Below are positions 5,809 through 12,181 of a DNA stretch of 24,524 bases, piece after piece. The translations under genes and the position numbers were made by a program. The notes under the pieces were generated by a model. The model was given only the letters and a program-made list of their open reading frames with translations. It made no database searches and had not been told where the DNA came from. The first letter of the stretch is position 1; each line of letters begins with the position of its first letter. The stretch comes from Pseudomonadota bacterium (GTDB lineage: Bacteria > Pseudomonadota > Gammaproteobacteria > Burkholderiales > Burkholderiaceae_C): contig JAEZLX010000127.1 of the NCBI GenBank assembly GCA_023415035.1, positions 1 to 24,524 of the forward strand. Direction: 5' to 3'.

Positions 5809-8127
5809 ATGAGTGCCCCGATCCCCGAACCCGGCGCCGGAACCGTTGCGCCACCAGTAGCCGCCGAGCCGCCAAAAGCGCCTGGCGCGCCGGTCGCCAT
5901 TGTGGCGGCGACATCCACGTCGCTGCCCGACGATCACCAGGCCCTGGCGCGCGCGCGCGCCTTCGCCGAGCCGCTGCTGGCCTTCGAGACGCTGGACACC
6001 GGCGAGAACACGCTGTCCCACGCGGACGCCGTGGCCGCGATCCTGCGCAGCATCGGCGGTTCCGAGGCCATGCAGGCGGCGGCCTACCTGGTCTATGCCT
6101 GCCAGTACCTGAACCGCCCGCAGGAGGTGATCGCCAAGGCATTCGGCGAGAACTACGCGGCGCTGGCGGTCGAGACCAACAAGCTGGTTCGCCTGCAGCA
6201 CCATGCGCGCCAGAAGGTGGCCGAGGCGCAGGCCAAGAAAGCGGAAGAGCGCCTGGCGGCCCAGGACAGCACGCAGCCGGGCAAGCAGCCCGTGTCCGAA
6301 CTGGCCGCCAGCCAGACGGAAAACGTGCGCAAGATGCTGCTGGCCTTCTCGCGTGACATGCGGGTGGTCATGCTGCGGCTGGCCTCGCGCCTGCAGACCC
6401 TTCGCTACTTCGCCGCCATCAAGGGCGACCCGGGCGAGGCGCTGGCCAGCGAGGCGCTGCATGTGTTCGCGCCGCTGGCCAACCGCCTGGGCATCTGGCA
6501 GATCAAGTGGGAAATGGAGGATCTGGCCTTCCGCTTCCTTGAACCGCAGACCTACCGCGAGGTGGCCCGCCTGCTCGACGAAAAGCGTGTCGAGCGCGAG
6601 CAGCATGTCGAGCAGGTGCGATCCGATCTGGAGAGGACGCTGCGAGCGCAGGGCATCGAGGCCTCGGTGCAGGGCCGTCCCAAGCACATCTACAGCATCG
6701 TCAAGAAGATGCGAGGCAAGTCGCTCGACTTCGCCCGCGTGTTCGACATCCGGGCGCTGCGCGTGGTCGTGCCGCGCATCGAGGATTGCTACGCGGTGCT
6801 GGCCTATGTGCATTCTCACTACACGCCGCTGCCGGAGGAGTTCGACGACTACATCGCCAAGCCCAAGGCCAATGGCTACCAGTCGCTGCATACCGTGGTG
6901 CGCGACGCCCAGGGACGCGCGTTCGAGATCCAGATCCGTACCCAGGCCATGCACGACCATGCCGAGCACGGGGTGGCCGCGCACTGGGCTTACAAGGAGG
7001 CCGGTGCCAAGGGCTACGCGGGTGTGTCCGCCAGTTCCGAGTACGACGCCAAGATCGCCGTGCTGCGCCAGCTGCTGGCCTGGCAGCGCGACCTGAGCGG
7101 CACCACCCAGAGCCTGTTCGACGACCGCATCTACGTGCTCACGCCCGATGCTGCCATCGTCGAGCTGCCCAAGGGGGCGACCCCGGTGGACTTCGCCTAC
7201 GCGGTGCACACCAGTCTGGGCCACCGCTGCCGCGGCGCGCGGGTTGATGGCGTGATGGTGCCGCTGAACACGCCGCTGCAGAACGGCCAGACGGTGGAAA
7301 TCACGGCCGCCAAGGAGGGCGGACCATCGCGCGACTGGCTCAATGCCGAGCTCGGGTACCTGGTCGGCCACCGTGCCAAGAGCAAGGTGCGGGCGTGGTT
7401 CAACGCGCTGGCGCTTGAGGAAACCGTGGCGCGCGGCCGGGATGCGGTCGAAAAGCTGCTGCAGCGCGAGGGCAAGACCTCGCTCCGCCACGAAGATCTG
7501 GCCACGGCGCTGGGCCTGTCGTCGGCGCAGGAGATGTTCGAGCAGGTGGGCAAGGACGAGTTGTCCCTGCGCGCCATCGAGGCTTATCTTCGTCCGAGCG
7601 GACCGGCCACATCGACCGATGCCGAGGTTTTGCTGCGCAAGCCACGCAAGAGCCAGGCGGCGTCCCCGGGCGGTGTGCTGGTGGTCGGCCTCGACTCGCT
7701 GATGACCCAACTGGCGCGCTGCTGCAAGCCCGCGCCGCCCGACGAGATCCGCGGTTTTGTCACGCGTGGCAAGGGTGTCAGCATCCACCGCGCGGACTGC
7801 ACCGATTTCGCGCACCTGCAGCGCAAGAGCCCGGACCGCGTGATCGACGTCGAATGGGATCAAGGCGCGCAGTCCGGCAGCGACGGCAAGCCCACGGTCT
7901 ATCCGGTGGACGTGGCGGTGGAGGCGGGCGACCGCCAGGGGCTGCTGCGCGACATCTCGGACGTGTTCGCGCGCGAGAAGATCAACGTCATTGGTGTGCA
8001 GACGCAATCGGTGCGTGGCACGGCCTGGATGACGTTCACGATCGAGGTCAACGATGCCCGCCAGGTGGCGCGCGCGATGTCGGTTCTGAACGATGTTCAG
8101 GGCGTGCGTGCCGTGCGCCGAAAATGA
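5809..8127 (+). CDS. relA: GTP pyrophosphokinase, (p)ppGpp synthetase I
   Basis: A 772-residue long RelA/SpoT homologue that makes (p)ppGpp from ATP and GTP/GDP on starved ribosomes. After a Pro/Ala-rich leader comes a degenerate hydrolase domain: the HDxxED metal motif is replaced around AYLVYACQYLNRP, so hydrolase activity is not expected. The synthetase domain carries EFDDYIAKPKANGYQSLHT; E344-F-D-D is the acidic signature of RelA-type enzymes, where SpoT has RxKD. A TGS domain begins near 438 (DRIYVLTPDAAIVELPKGA), the conserved Cys pair is C638-C639, and an ACT domain ends the protein (about 700-772). The start at 5809 has no strong ribosome-binding site, fitting coupling to the hydrolase gene 19 bp upstream. 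Confidence 0.95.
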   Translation: MSAPIPEPGAGTVAPPVAAEPPKAPGAPVAIVAATSTSLPDDHQALARARAFAEPLLAFETLDTGENTLSHADAVAAILRSIGGSEAMQAAAYLVYACQYLNRPQEVIAKAFGENYAALAVETNKLVRLQHHARQKVAEAQAKKAEERLAAQDSTQPGKQPVSELAASQTENVRKMLLAFSRDMRVVMLRLASRLQTLRYFAAIKGDPGEALASEALHVFAPLANRLGIWQIKWEMEDLAFRFLEPQTYREVARLLDEKRVEREQHVEQVRSDLERTLRAQGIEASVQGRPKHIYSIVKKMRGKSLDFARVFDIRALRVVVPRIEDCYAVLAYVHSHYTPLPEEFDDYIAKPKANGYQSLHTVVRDAQGRAFEIQIRTQAMHDHAEHGVAAHWAYKEAGAKGYAGVSASSEYDAKIAVLRQLLAWQRDLSGTTQSLFDDRIYVLTPDAAIVELPKGATPVDFAYAVHTSLGHRCRGARVDGVMVPLNTPLQNGQTVEITAAKEGGPSRDWLNAELGYLVGHRAKSKVRAWFNALALEETVARGRDAVEKLLQREGKTSLRHEDLATALGLSSAQEMFEQVGKDELSLRAIEAYLRPSGPATSTDAEVLLRKPRKSQAASPGGVLVVGLDSLMTQLARCCKPAPPDEIRGFVTRGKGVSIHRADCTDFAHLQRKSPDRVIDVEWDQGAQSGSDGKPTVYPVDVAVEAGDRQGLLRDISDVFAREKINVIGVQTQSVRGTAWMTFTIEVNDARQVARAMSVLNDVQGVRAVRRK

Positions 8128-8136
8128 TGCTATAAT
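8128..8136 (+). promoter_or_regulatory. Extended -10 promoter for tRNA-Val
   Basis: TGCTATAAT, a perfect -10 hexamer (8131-8136) preceded by the TGn extended motif, lies directly after the relA stop codon and 28 bp before the tRNA. No good -35 box is visible at 16-18 bp, which an extended -10 can tolerate. Transcription would begin near 8143. Confidence 0.7.
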
Positions 8137-8164
8137 TTCGTTCTTCGCTAATCACGAAGAATTC

Positions 8165-8241
8165 AGGCGCATAGCTCAGCTGGTTAGAGCACCACCTTGA
8201 CATGGTGGGGGTCGTTGGTTCGAATCCAATTGCGCCTACCA
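8165..8241 (+). tRNA. tRNA-Val (anticodon GAC)
   Basis: A complete 77-nt cloverleaf with encoded CCA. The acceptor arms AGGCGCA (8165-8171) and TGCGCCT pair perfectly. The D arm contains GCTCAGCTGGTTAGAGC, the anticodon stem CCACC/GGTGG encloses the loop TTGACAT with anticodon GAC, and the T loop is TTCGAAT. It reads GUC and GUU valine codons. It has its own promoter and terminator between relA and pncB. Confidence 0.96.
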
Positions 8242-8247
8242 GACACC

Positions 8248-8281
8248 AACCCCGCAGGTCCTTGATCTGCGGGGTTTTTTG
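8248..8281 (+). terminator. Rho-independent terminator after tRNA-Val
   Basis: A perfect 10-bp stem AACCCCGCAG (8248-8257) with CTGCGGGGTT (8267-8276), a nine-base loop and a run of six T beginning at 8275. It lies 6 bp after the tRNA 3' end. Confidence 0.93.
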
Positions 8282-8411
8282 TTGCGCGTGCCCGGTCGGA
8301 CCATGCAGCTGCGCGATCCTTTTGCCGTGCGGGCAGACCGGGCGTTTGCGCGCGGCATACACTCGGCACATGGTGCGGGTGTGGTGCCCGGGCCGATTTC
8401 TGCCGCCGGAC

Positions 8412-9617
8412 ATGACTCCCATCATCACCAGCCTGCTGGACACCGACCTGTACAAGTTCACGATGTGGCAGACGATGCTGCATCGGTTCCCGCAGTCGCG
8501 TGCCGAATACCGCTTCGTCTGCCGCAACCAGCCGGCGTTTCCCCTGACCGATCTCCTGCCAGAGATCGACCGCGAGCTTGACGCGCTATGCGCGCTGAGC
8601 TTTCGCGAGGACGAACTGGCTTACCTCGGCGGGCTGCGCTTCATCAAGAGCGACTTCGTCGACTTCCTGCGCATCTTCCGTTTCCAGCGTGCGTTCATCC
8701 GGGCCTGGGCCGAAGGCGAGGAGCTGCGCATCGTGGCGCAGGGGCCGCAGGTGCATGTGATGGCCTTCGAGATCTTCGTGCTGGCCATCGTCAACGAACT
8801 GTACTTCCGCCGCTTCGACCAGGAAGCGGCCATGGCCGAGGGGCGTCGCCGGCTGGATGCCAAGATCGCTCGCATGCAGTCCTTCGAGCGGGAAAACGAA
8901 GGCCTCCATCCGTTCGAGATCACCGATTTCGGCCTGCGCCGGCGGTTCTCCGGTGCCTGGCAGCGCGAGGTCGTGGCCACGCTCGGCGAGCGCCTGCCCC
9001 GCGTGTTCAAGGGCACGTCCAGCGTCCTGCTGGCCAAGGAACTGGGCGTGATCGCCATGGGCACCATGGCGCACGAGTACCTGCAGACCTACCAGACGCT
9101 GGGTGTGCGGTTGCGGGACTCGCAGAAGGCCGCGCTGGAAGACTGGGTGCAGGAATACCGTGGCGATCTGGGCATCGCGCTGACGGACGTGATCGGCATG
9201 GACGCCTTCCTGGCCGACTTTGACCTCTATTTCGCCAAGCTGTTCGACGGCCTGCGGCACGATTCGGGTGATCCCCTGGTCTGGGCCGAAAAGGCGCTGG
9301 CGCATTACGCGAAGCTGCGCATCGATCCGCGTACCAAGCGGCTGGTGTTTTCCGACGGGCTGAACATCGACAAGGCGTTCGAGATACACCGAGCGCTGGC
9401 CCGCCGCACGCAGGTGGGTTTTGGTATCGGCACCCATCTGACCAACGACATGGGGCTGGAGCCGCTGAACATCGTGATGAAGCTCACCAGCGCCAACGGG
9501 CAGCCGGTGGCCAAGCTGTCGGACTCGCCGGGAAAGACGCTGTGCGACGACCAGACCTTCCTGGCCTACCTGCGGCAGGTGTTCAGGGTGCCGGCACCCG
9601 CGGATGCCGGTGCCTAG
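8412..9617 (+). CDS. pncB: Nicotinate phosphoribosyltransferase
   Basis: A 401-residue cytoplasmic enzyme of NAD salvage. It couples nicotinate and PRPP to nicotinate mononucleotide with ATP use. It matches E. coli PncB closely in length and motifs: SLLDTDLYKFTM near the N-terminus, FKGTSSVLLA, MGTMAHEYLQ with H221 as the likely phosphorylated histidine, GIALTDVIGMDAFL, GLRHDSGDP, GIGTHLTND and KLSDSPGKT. The ATG at 8412 gives the family length; upstream in-frame starts would add unmatched residues. It has its own transcription region after the tRNA-Val terminator. An inverted pair CCCGGTC (8291-8297) and GACCGGG (8336-8342) lies upstream, of unknown meaning. Confidence 0.96.
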   Translation: MTPIITSLLDTDLYKFTMWQTMLHRFPQSRAEYRFVCRNQPAFPLTDLLPEIDRELDALCALSFREDELAYLGGLRFIKSDFVDFLRIFRFQRAFIRAWAEGEELRIVAQGPQVHVMAFEIFVLAIVNELYFRRFDQEAAMAEGRRRLDAKIARMQSFERENEGLHPFEITDFGLRRRFSGAWQREVVATLGERLPRVFKGTSSVLLAKELGVIAMGTMAHEYLQTYQTLGVRLRDSQKAALEDWVQEYRGDLGIALTDVIGMDAFLADFDLYFAKLFDGLRHDSGDPLVWAEKALAHYAKLRIDPRTKRLVFSDGLNIDKAFEIHRALARRTQVGFGIGTHLTNDMGLEPLNIVMKLTSANGQPVAKLSDSPGKTLCDDQTFLAYLRQVFRVPAPADAGA

Positions 9618-9666
9618 GTCCTGTCGTCCAAGGGAAAACCCATGCAGCGGCGTGCGCGCGGACTCT

Positions 9667-9699
9667 TAGAATGGGTCGGTGCCGACCCCGGTAACGGGG
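9667..9699 (+). promoter_or_regulatory. Candidate phaR promoter with overlapping palindrome and hairpin at the start codon
   Basis: A -10-like TAGAAT (9667-9672) is followed at once by the palindrome GGGTCGG-TG-CCGACCC (9673-9688) and by CCCCG-GTAA-CGGGG (9686-9699). The two share the bases CCC at 9686-9688, so as RNA hairpins they are mutually exclusive. The GGGG of the second arm is the only Shine-Dalgarno-like sequence before the phaR ATG at 9703. The palindrome could instead be a DNA operator. No clear -35 box is seen. Confidence 0.4.
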
Positions 9700-9702
9700 T
9701 GT

Positions 9703-10281
9703 ATGCCCCTGTTTGACTCCTTTCCGCGAAAGTCCACCGTGCAGAAAAGCAAGGCCGCCGACAGCAGCACCCGCAAGCCGGACGTGCGCGTCATCAAGAA
9801 ATACCCGAACCGCCGTCTCTACGACACCGCCTCTTCGTCGTACATCACGCTCGCCGAGGTCAAGTCCCTGGTGATGGACAACGAGCCTTTCGTTGTGCGT
9901 GACGCCAAGTCCAACGAGGACCTGACGCGGAGCATCCTTCTGCAAATCATCCTAGAGGAGGAGACGGCGGGCGTGCCGCTCTTCTCTGAACAGATCCTGG
10001 CCAACATCATCCGCTTCTATGGCCACTCCATGCAGGGCTTCATGGGCACCTATCTGGAGAAGAACGTGCAGGCCTTCATGGACCTGCAGCAGAAAATGGC
10101 GGAACAGTCCACGGGGCTGACGCCGGAGCTGTGGCAGCAGTTCATGAACATGCAGGCGCCGATGATGCAGGGCATGATGGGCGCTTACCTGGAGCAGTCG
10201 CGCAACGCGTTCACCCAGATGCAGGAGCAGATGCAAAAGAGCAGCGAGCAGATGCTCTCGGCATTCGGCCTCAAGCGCTGA
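9703..10281 (+). CDS. phaR: Polyhydroxyalkanoate synthesis repressor PhaR
   Basis: A 192-residue cytoplasmic regulator that in related bacteria binds both PHB and the promoters of phasin genes, repressing them until polymer accumulates. The N-terminal PHB/PHA accumulation regulator domain is obvious (VIKKYPNRRLYDT, then SYITLAEVKSLV). The accumulation-regulator region follows (LLQIILEEE, then LFSEQILANIIRFYGHSMQGFM), and a Gln/Met-rich helical C-terminus (FTQMQEQMQKSSEQML) suggests oligomerisation. The start is uncertain: ATG 9703 is chosen, but GTG 9679 and GTG 9739 are in frame. BdhA, encoded about 5 kb away, belongs to the same PHB cycle. Confidence 0.93.
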   Translation: MPLFDSFPRKSTVQKSKAADSSTRKPDVRVIKKYPNRRLYDTASSSYITLAEVKSLVMDNEPFVVRDAKSNEDLTRSILLQIILEEETAGVPLFSEQILANIIRFYGHSMQGFMGTYLEKNVQAFMDLQQKMAEQSTGLTPELWQQFMNMQAPMMQGMMGAYLEQSRNAFTQMQEQMQKSSEQMLSAFGLKR

Positions 10282-10286
10282 AGGTG

Positions 10287-10309
10287 GCAGCCCGGGTGGC
10301 CCGGGCTGC
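10287..10309 (+). terminator. Strong GC hairpin just after phaR, probable terminator without T-tract
   Basis: Perfect 10-bp arms GCAGCCCGGG (10287-10296) and CCCGGGCTGC (10300-10309) with a TGG loop start five bases after the phaR stop. No T-run follows, so it may act as a 3'-end stabiliser or a Rho-assisted stop rather than a classical terminator. Confidence 0.5.
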
Positions 10310-10363
10310 ATCCGATGACCGGTGCGTGGTGTGAATATCCAGGGTCTGAGACAATCGGATCCC

Positions 10364-11749
10364 ATGACAGAACCCCACGCCACCCCCCGGGCCACCGCGC
10401 CCAAGGTCGGCTTCGTGAGCCTGGGTTGCCCCAAGGCGCTCACGGATTCCGAACTGATCCTCACGCAGCTCAGCGCCGAGGGATACCAGACTTCCAAGAC
10501 ATTCGACGGCGCCGATCTGGTGATCGTCAACACCTGCGGCTTCATCGATGACGCCGTGCGGGAAAGCCTTGACACCATCGGCGAGGCGCTGGCCGAGAAC
10601 GGCAAGGTCATCGTCACCGGGTGCCTTGGCGCACGCGAAGGCGAGGGCGGTGCCAATCTCGTGCAGCAGATCCACCCGAGCGTGCTGGCCGTGACCGGCC
10701 CCCACGCCACCCACGAGGTGATGGAGGCTGTGCATCAGCATCTGCCCAAACCGCACGACCCGTTCACCGACCTGGTCCCCCCGCAGGGCATCAAGCTGAC
10801 GCCGCGTCACTACGCCTACCTCAAGATCAGCGAGGGCTGCAACCACCGCTGTACCTTCTGCATCATCCCGTCGATGCGTGGCGATCTGGTCAGCCGCCCG
10901 ATCGGCGACGTGCTGACAGAGGCGCGCAAGCTGTTCGAGGCCGGCGTGAAGGAACTGCTGGTGGTCAGCCAGGACACCTCCGCCTATGGCGTGGACGTGA
11001 AGTACCGCATCGGCTTCTGGGATGGCAAGCCGATCAAGACGCGTATGCTCGATCTGGTCCGCGCGCTCGGCGAACTCGCCCGTGCCCATGGTGCCTGGGT
11101 GCGCCTGCACTACGTGTACCCCTACCCGCACGTGGACGAGGTCATTCCGCTGATGGCCGAGGGTCTGGTGCTGCCGTACCTCGACGTGCCGCTGCAGCAC
11201 AGCCACCCCGACGTGCTGCGGCGCATGAAGCGCCCGGCCAGCGGCGAGAAAAATCTGGAGCGCATCGCGCGCTGGCGCGAGATTTGCCCCGAGATCGTGG
11301 TGCGCAGCACCTTCATCGCGGGCTTCCCTGGCGAGACCGAAGAGGAGTTCCGGCACCTGCTGGACTTTGTCAAGGAAGCGTGCATCGACCGCGCCGGCTG
11401 CTTTGCCTATTCGCCGGTTGACGGCGCTGCAGCCAACCAACTGCCGGATCCGGTGCCCGACGAGTTGCGCCAGGAACGCCAGGCCCGCTTCATGGCCGTG
11501 GCCGAGGCAGTGTCAATTGACAAGCTGCGCTCGCGCGTGGGCGCGACCATGCAGGTGCTGGTGGATTCGGCGCCGGGCATGGGCAAGAAGGGCGGAGTGG
11601 GCCGCAGTTATGCCGACGCGCCCGAGATCGATGGTGTGGTGCGCCTGCTGCCGCCCGAGAAGATCAGCAAGACAATGAAGGTGGGGGAGTTCACCAAGGC
11701 CCGCATCGTCGCGGCCGAGGGGCACGATCTGGTGGGACTGCCGGTGTAA
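10364..11749 (+). CDS. rimO: Ribosomal protein S12 methylthiotransferase
   Basis: A 461-residue radical-SAM enzyme that adds a methylthio group to an aspartate of ribosomal protein S12. The N-terminal UPF0004 domain holds three cluster cysteines: C22 (SLGCPKALTDSE), C58 (VNTCGF) and C87 (VTGCLGA). The radical-SAM motif CNHRCTFC gives C159, C163 and C166. PLQHSHPDVLRRMKR and IAGFPGETEEEF are typical of the family, and GMGKKGGVGRSYADAPEIDG opens the C-terminal TRAM domain. SLGCPKALTDSE distinguishes RimO from MiaB. The ATG at 10364 is the sensible start, though its ribosome-binding site is weak. A strong bidirectional terminator follows the stop. Confidence 0.96.
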   Translation: MTEPHATPRATAPKVGFVSLGCPKALTDSELILTQLSAEGYQTSKTFDGADLVIVNTCGFIDDAVRESLDTIGEALAENGKVIVTGCLGAREGEGGANLVQQIHPSVLAVTGPHATHEVMEAVHQHLPKPHDPFTDLVPPQGIKLTPRHYAYLKISEGCNHRCTFCIIPSMRGDLVSRPIGDVLTEARKLFEAGVKELLVVSQDTSAYGVDVKYRIGFWDGKPIKTRMLDLVRALGELARAHGAWVRLHYVYPYPHVDEVIPLMAEGLVLPYLDVPLQHSHPDVLRRMKRPASGEKNLERIARWREICPEIVVRSTFIAGFPGETEEEFRHLLDFVKEACIDRAGCFAYSPVDGAAANQLPDPVPDELRQERQARFMAVAEAVSIDKLRSRVGATMQVLVDSAPGMGKKGGVGRSYADAPEIDGVVRLLPPEKISKTMKVGEFTKARIVAAEGHDLVGLPV

Positions 11750-11767
11750 GAAGCCGGCCCGCCCAAA

Positions 11768-11800
11768 GAAAAAGCCTGCTGGGGGCCAGCAGGCTTTTTC
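11768..11800. terminator. Bidirectional rho-independent terminator between rimO and tRNA-Leu
   Basis: A perfect 15-bp inverted repeat: GAAAAAGCCTGCTGG (11768-11782) and CCAGCAGGCTTTTTC (11786-11800) around GGG. It has A-runs on the left and T-runs on the right, so it can end rimO transcripts on the plus strand and tRNA-Leu transcripts on the minus strand. Confidence 0.93.
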
Positions 11801-11808
11801 GTATGTCT

Positions 11809-11903
<95 letters not shown>

Positions 11904-11909
11904 GCTGGC

Positions 11910-11915
11910 ATTATA
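11910..11915 (-). promoter_or_regulatory. -10 box of tRNA-Leu copy 1
   Basis: A perfect TATAAT on the minus strand, 17 bp before the tRNA 5' end. The predicted transcript start is near 11903. No clear -35 hexamer is seen. Confidence 0.65.
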
Positions 11916-11991
11916 GCGCATGTTTTTGGGGTTTCGCCAGTGCTCCCACATTTTTTGCAGACGGCCCAGAAGGGTCTGGTTGGGCAATGCG

Positions 11992-12032
11992 AAAAAGAAA
12001 AAAGGCTTGCCGCTTTCACGCTGGCAAGCCTT
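11992..12032 (-). terminator. Rho-independent terminator of tRNA-Leu copy 2
   Basis: Arms AAGGCTTGCC (12002-12011) and GGCAAGCCTT (12023-12032) form a perfect 10-bp stem. On the minus strand it is followed by a T-rich tract (the A-rich stretch 11992-12003 on the plus strand). It lies 16 bp after the 3' end of tRNA-Leu copy 2, which shows that the two tRNA genes are separate transcription units. Confidence 0.85.
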
Positions 12033-12048
12033 CTTCGTGGCTATATGA

Positions 12049-12143
<95 letters not shown>

Positions 12144-12146
12144 ACC

Positions 12147-12157
12147 GCTAGTATAGC
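12147..12157. promoter_or_regulatory. Symmetric -10 element shared by divergent tRNA-Leu and rnr promoters
   Basis: GCTAGTATAGC has matching arms GCTA and TAGC. On the minus strand it gives TGC-TATACT, an extended -10 for tRNA-Leu copy 2, with TTGCTT as a possible -35 at 18 bp. On the plus strand it gives TAGTAT, a weaker -10 candidate that would place the rnr transcript start about 20 bases before its GTG codon. Shared use is inferred. Confidence 0.45.
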
Positions 12158-12181
12158 ACTTCCAAAACACACAAAGCAATA

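Noticed and set aside
5305..8007. A 900-codon open frame on the minus strand across the hydrolase and relA
   Set aside because: It is antisense to two well-supported genes, has a His/Arg/Gln-rich composition typical of a reversed GC-rich frame, and shows no recognisable domain.
8048..8527. A minus-strand protein containing AIGFEPTTPTMSRWCSNQLS
   Set aside because: It is the antisense reading of tRNA-Val, another recurrent false gene.
9586..9599. A 14-bp perfect palindrome GGGTGCCGGCACCC near the end of pncB
   Set aside because: It lies inside conserved-length coding sequence and is plausible by chance in GC-rich DNA; no second copy was seen.
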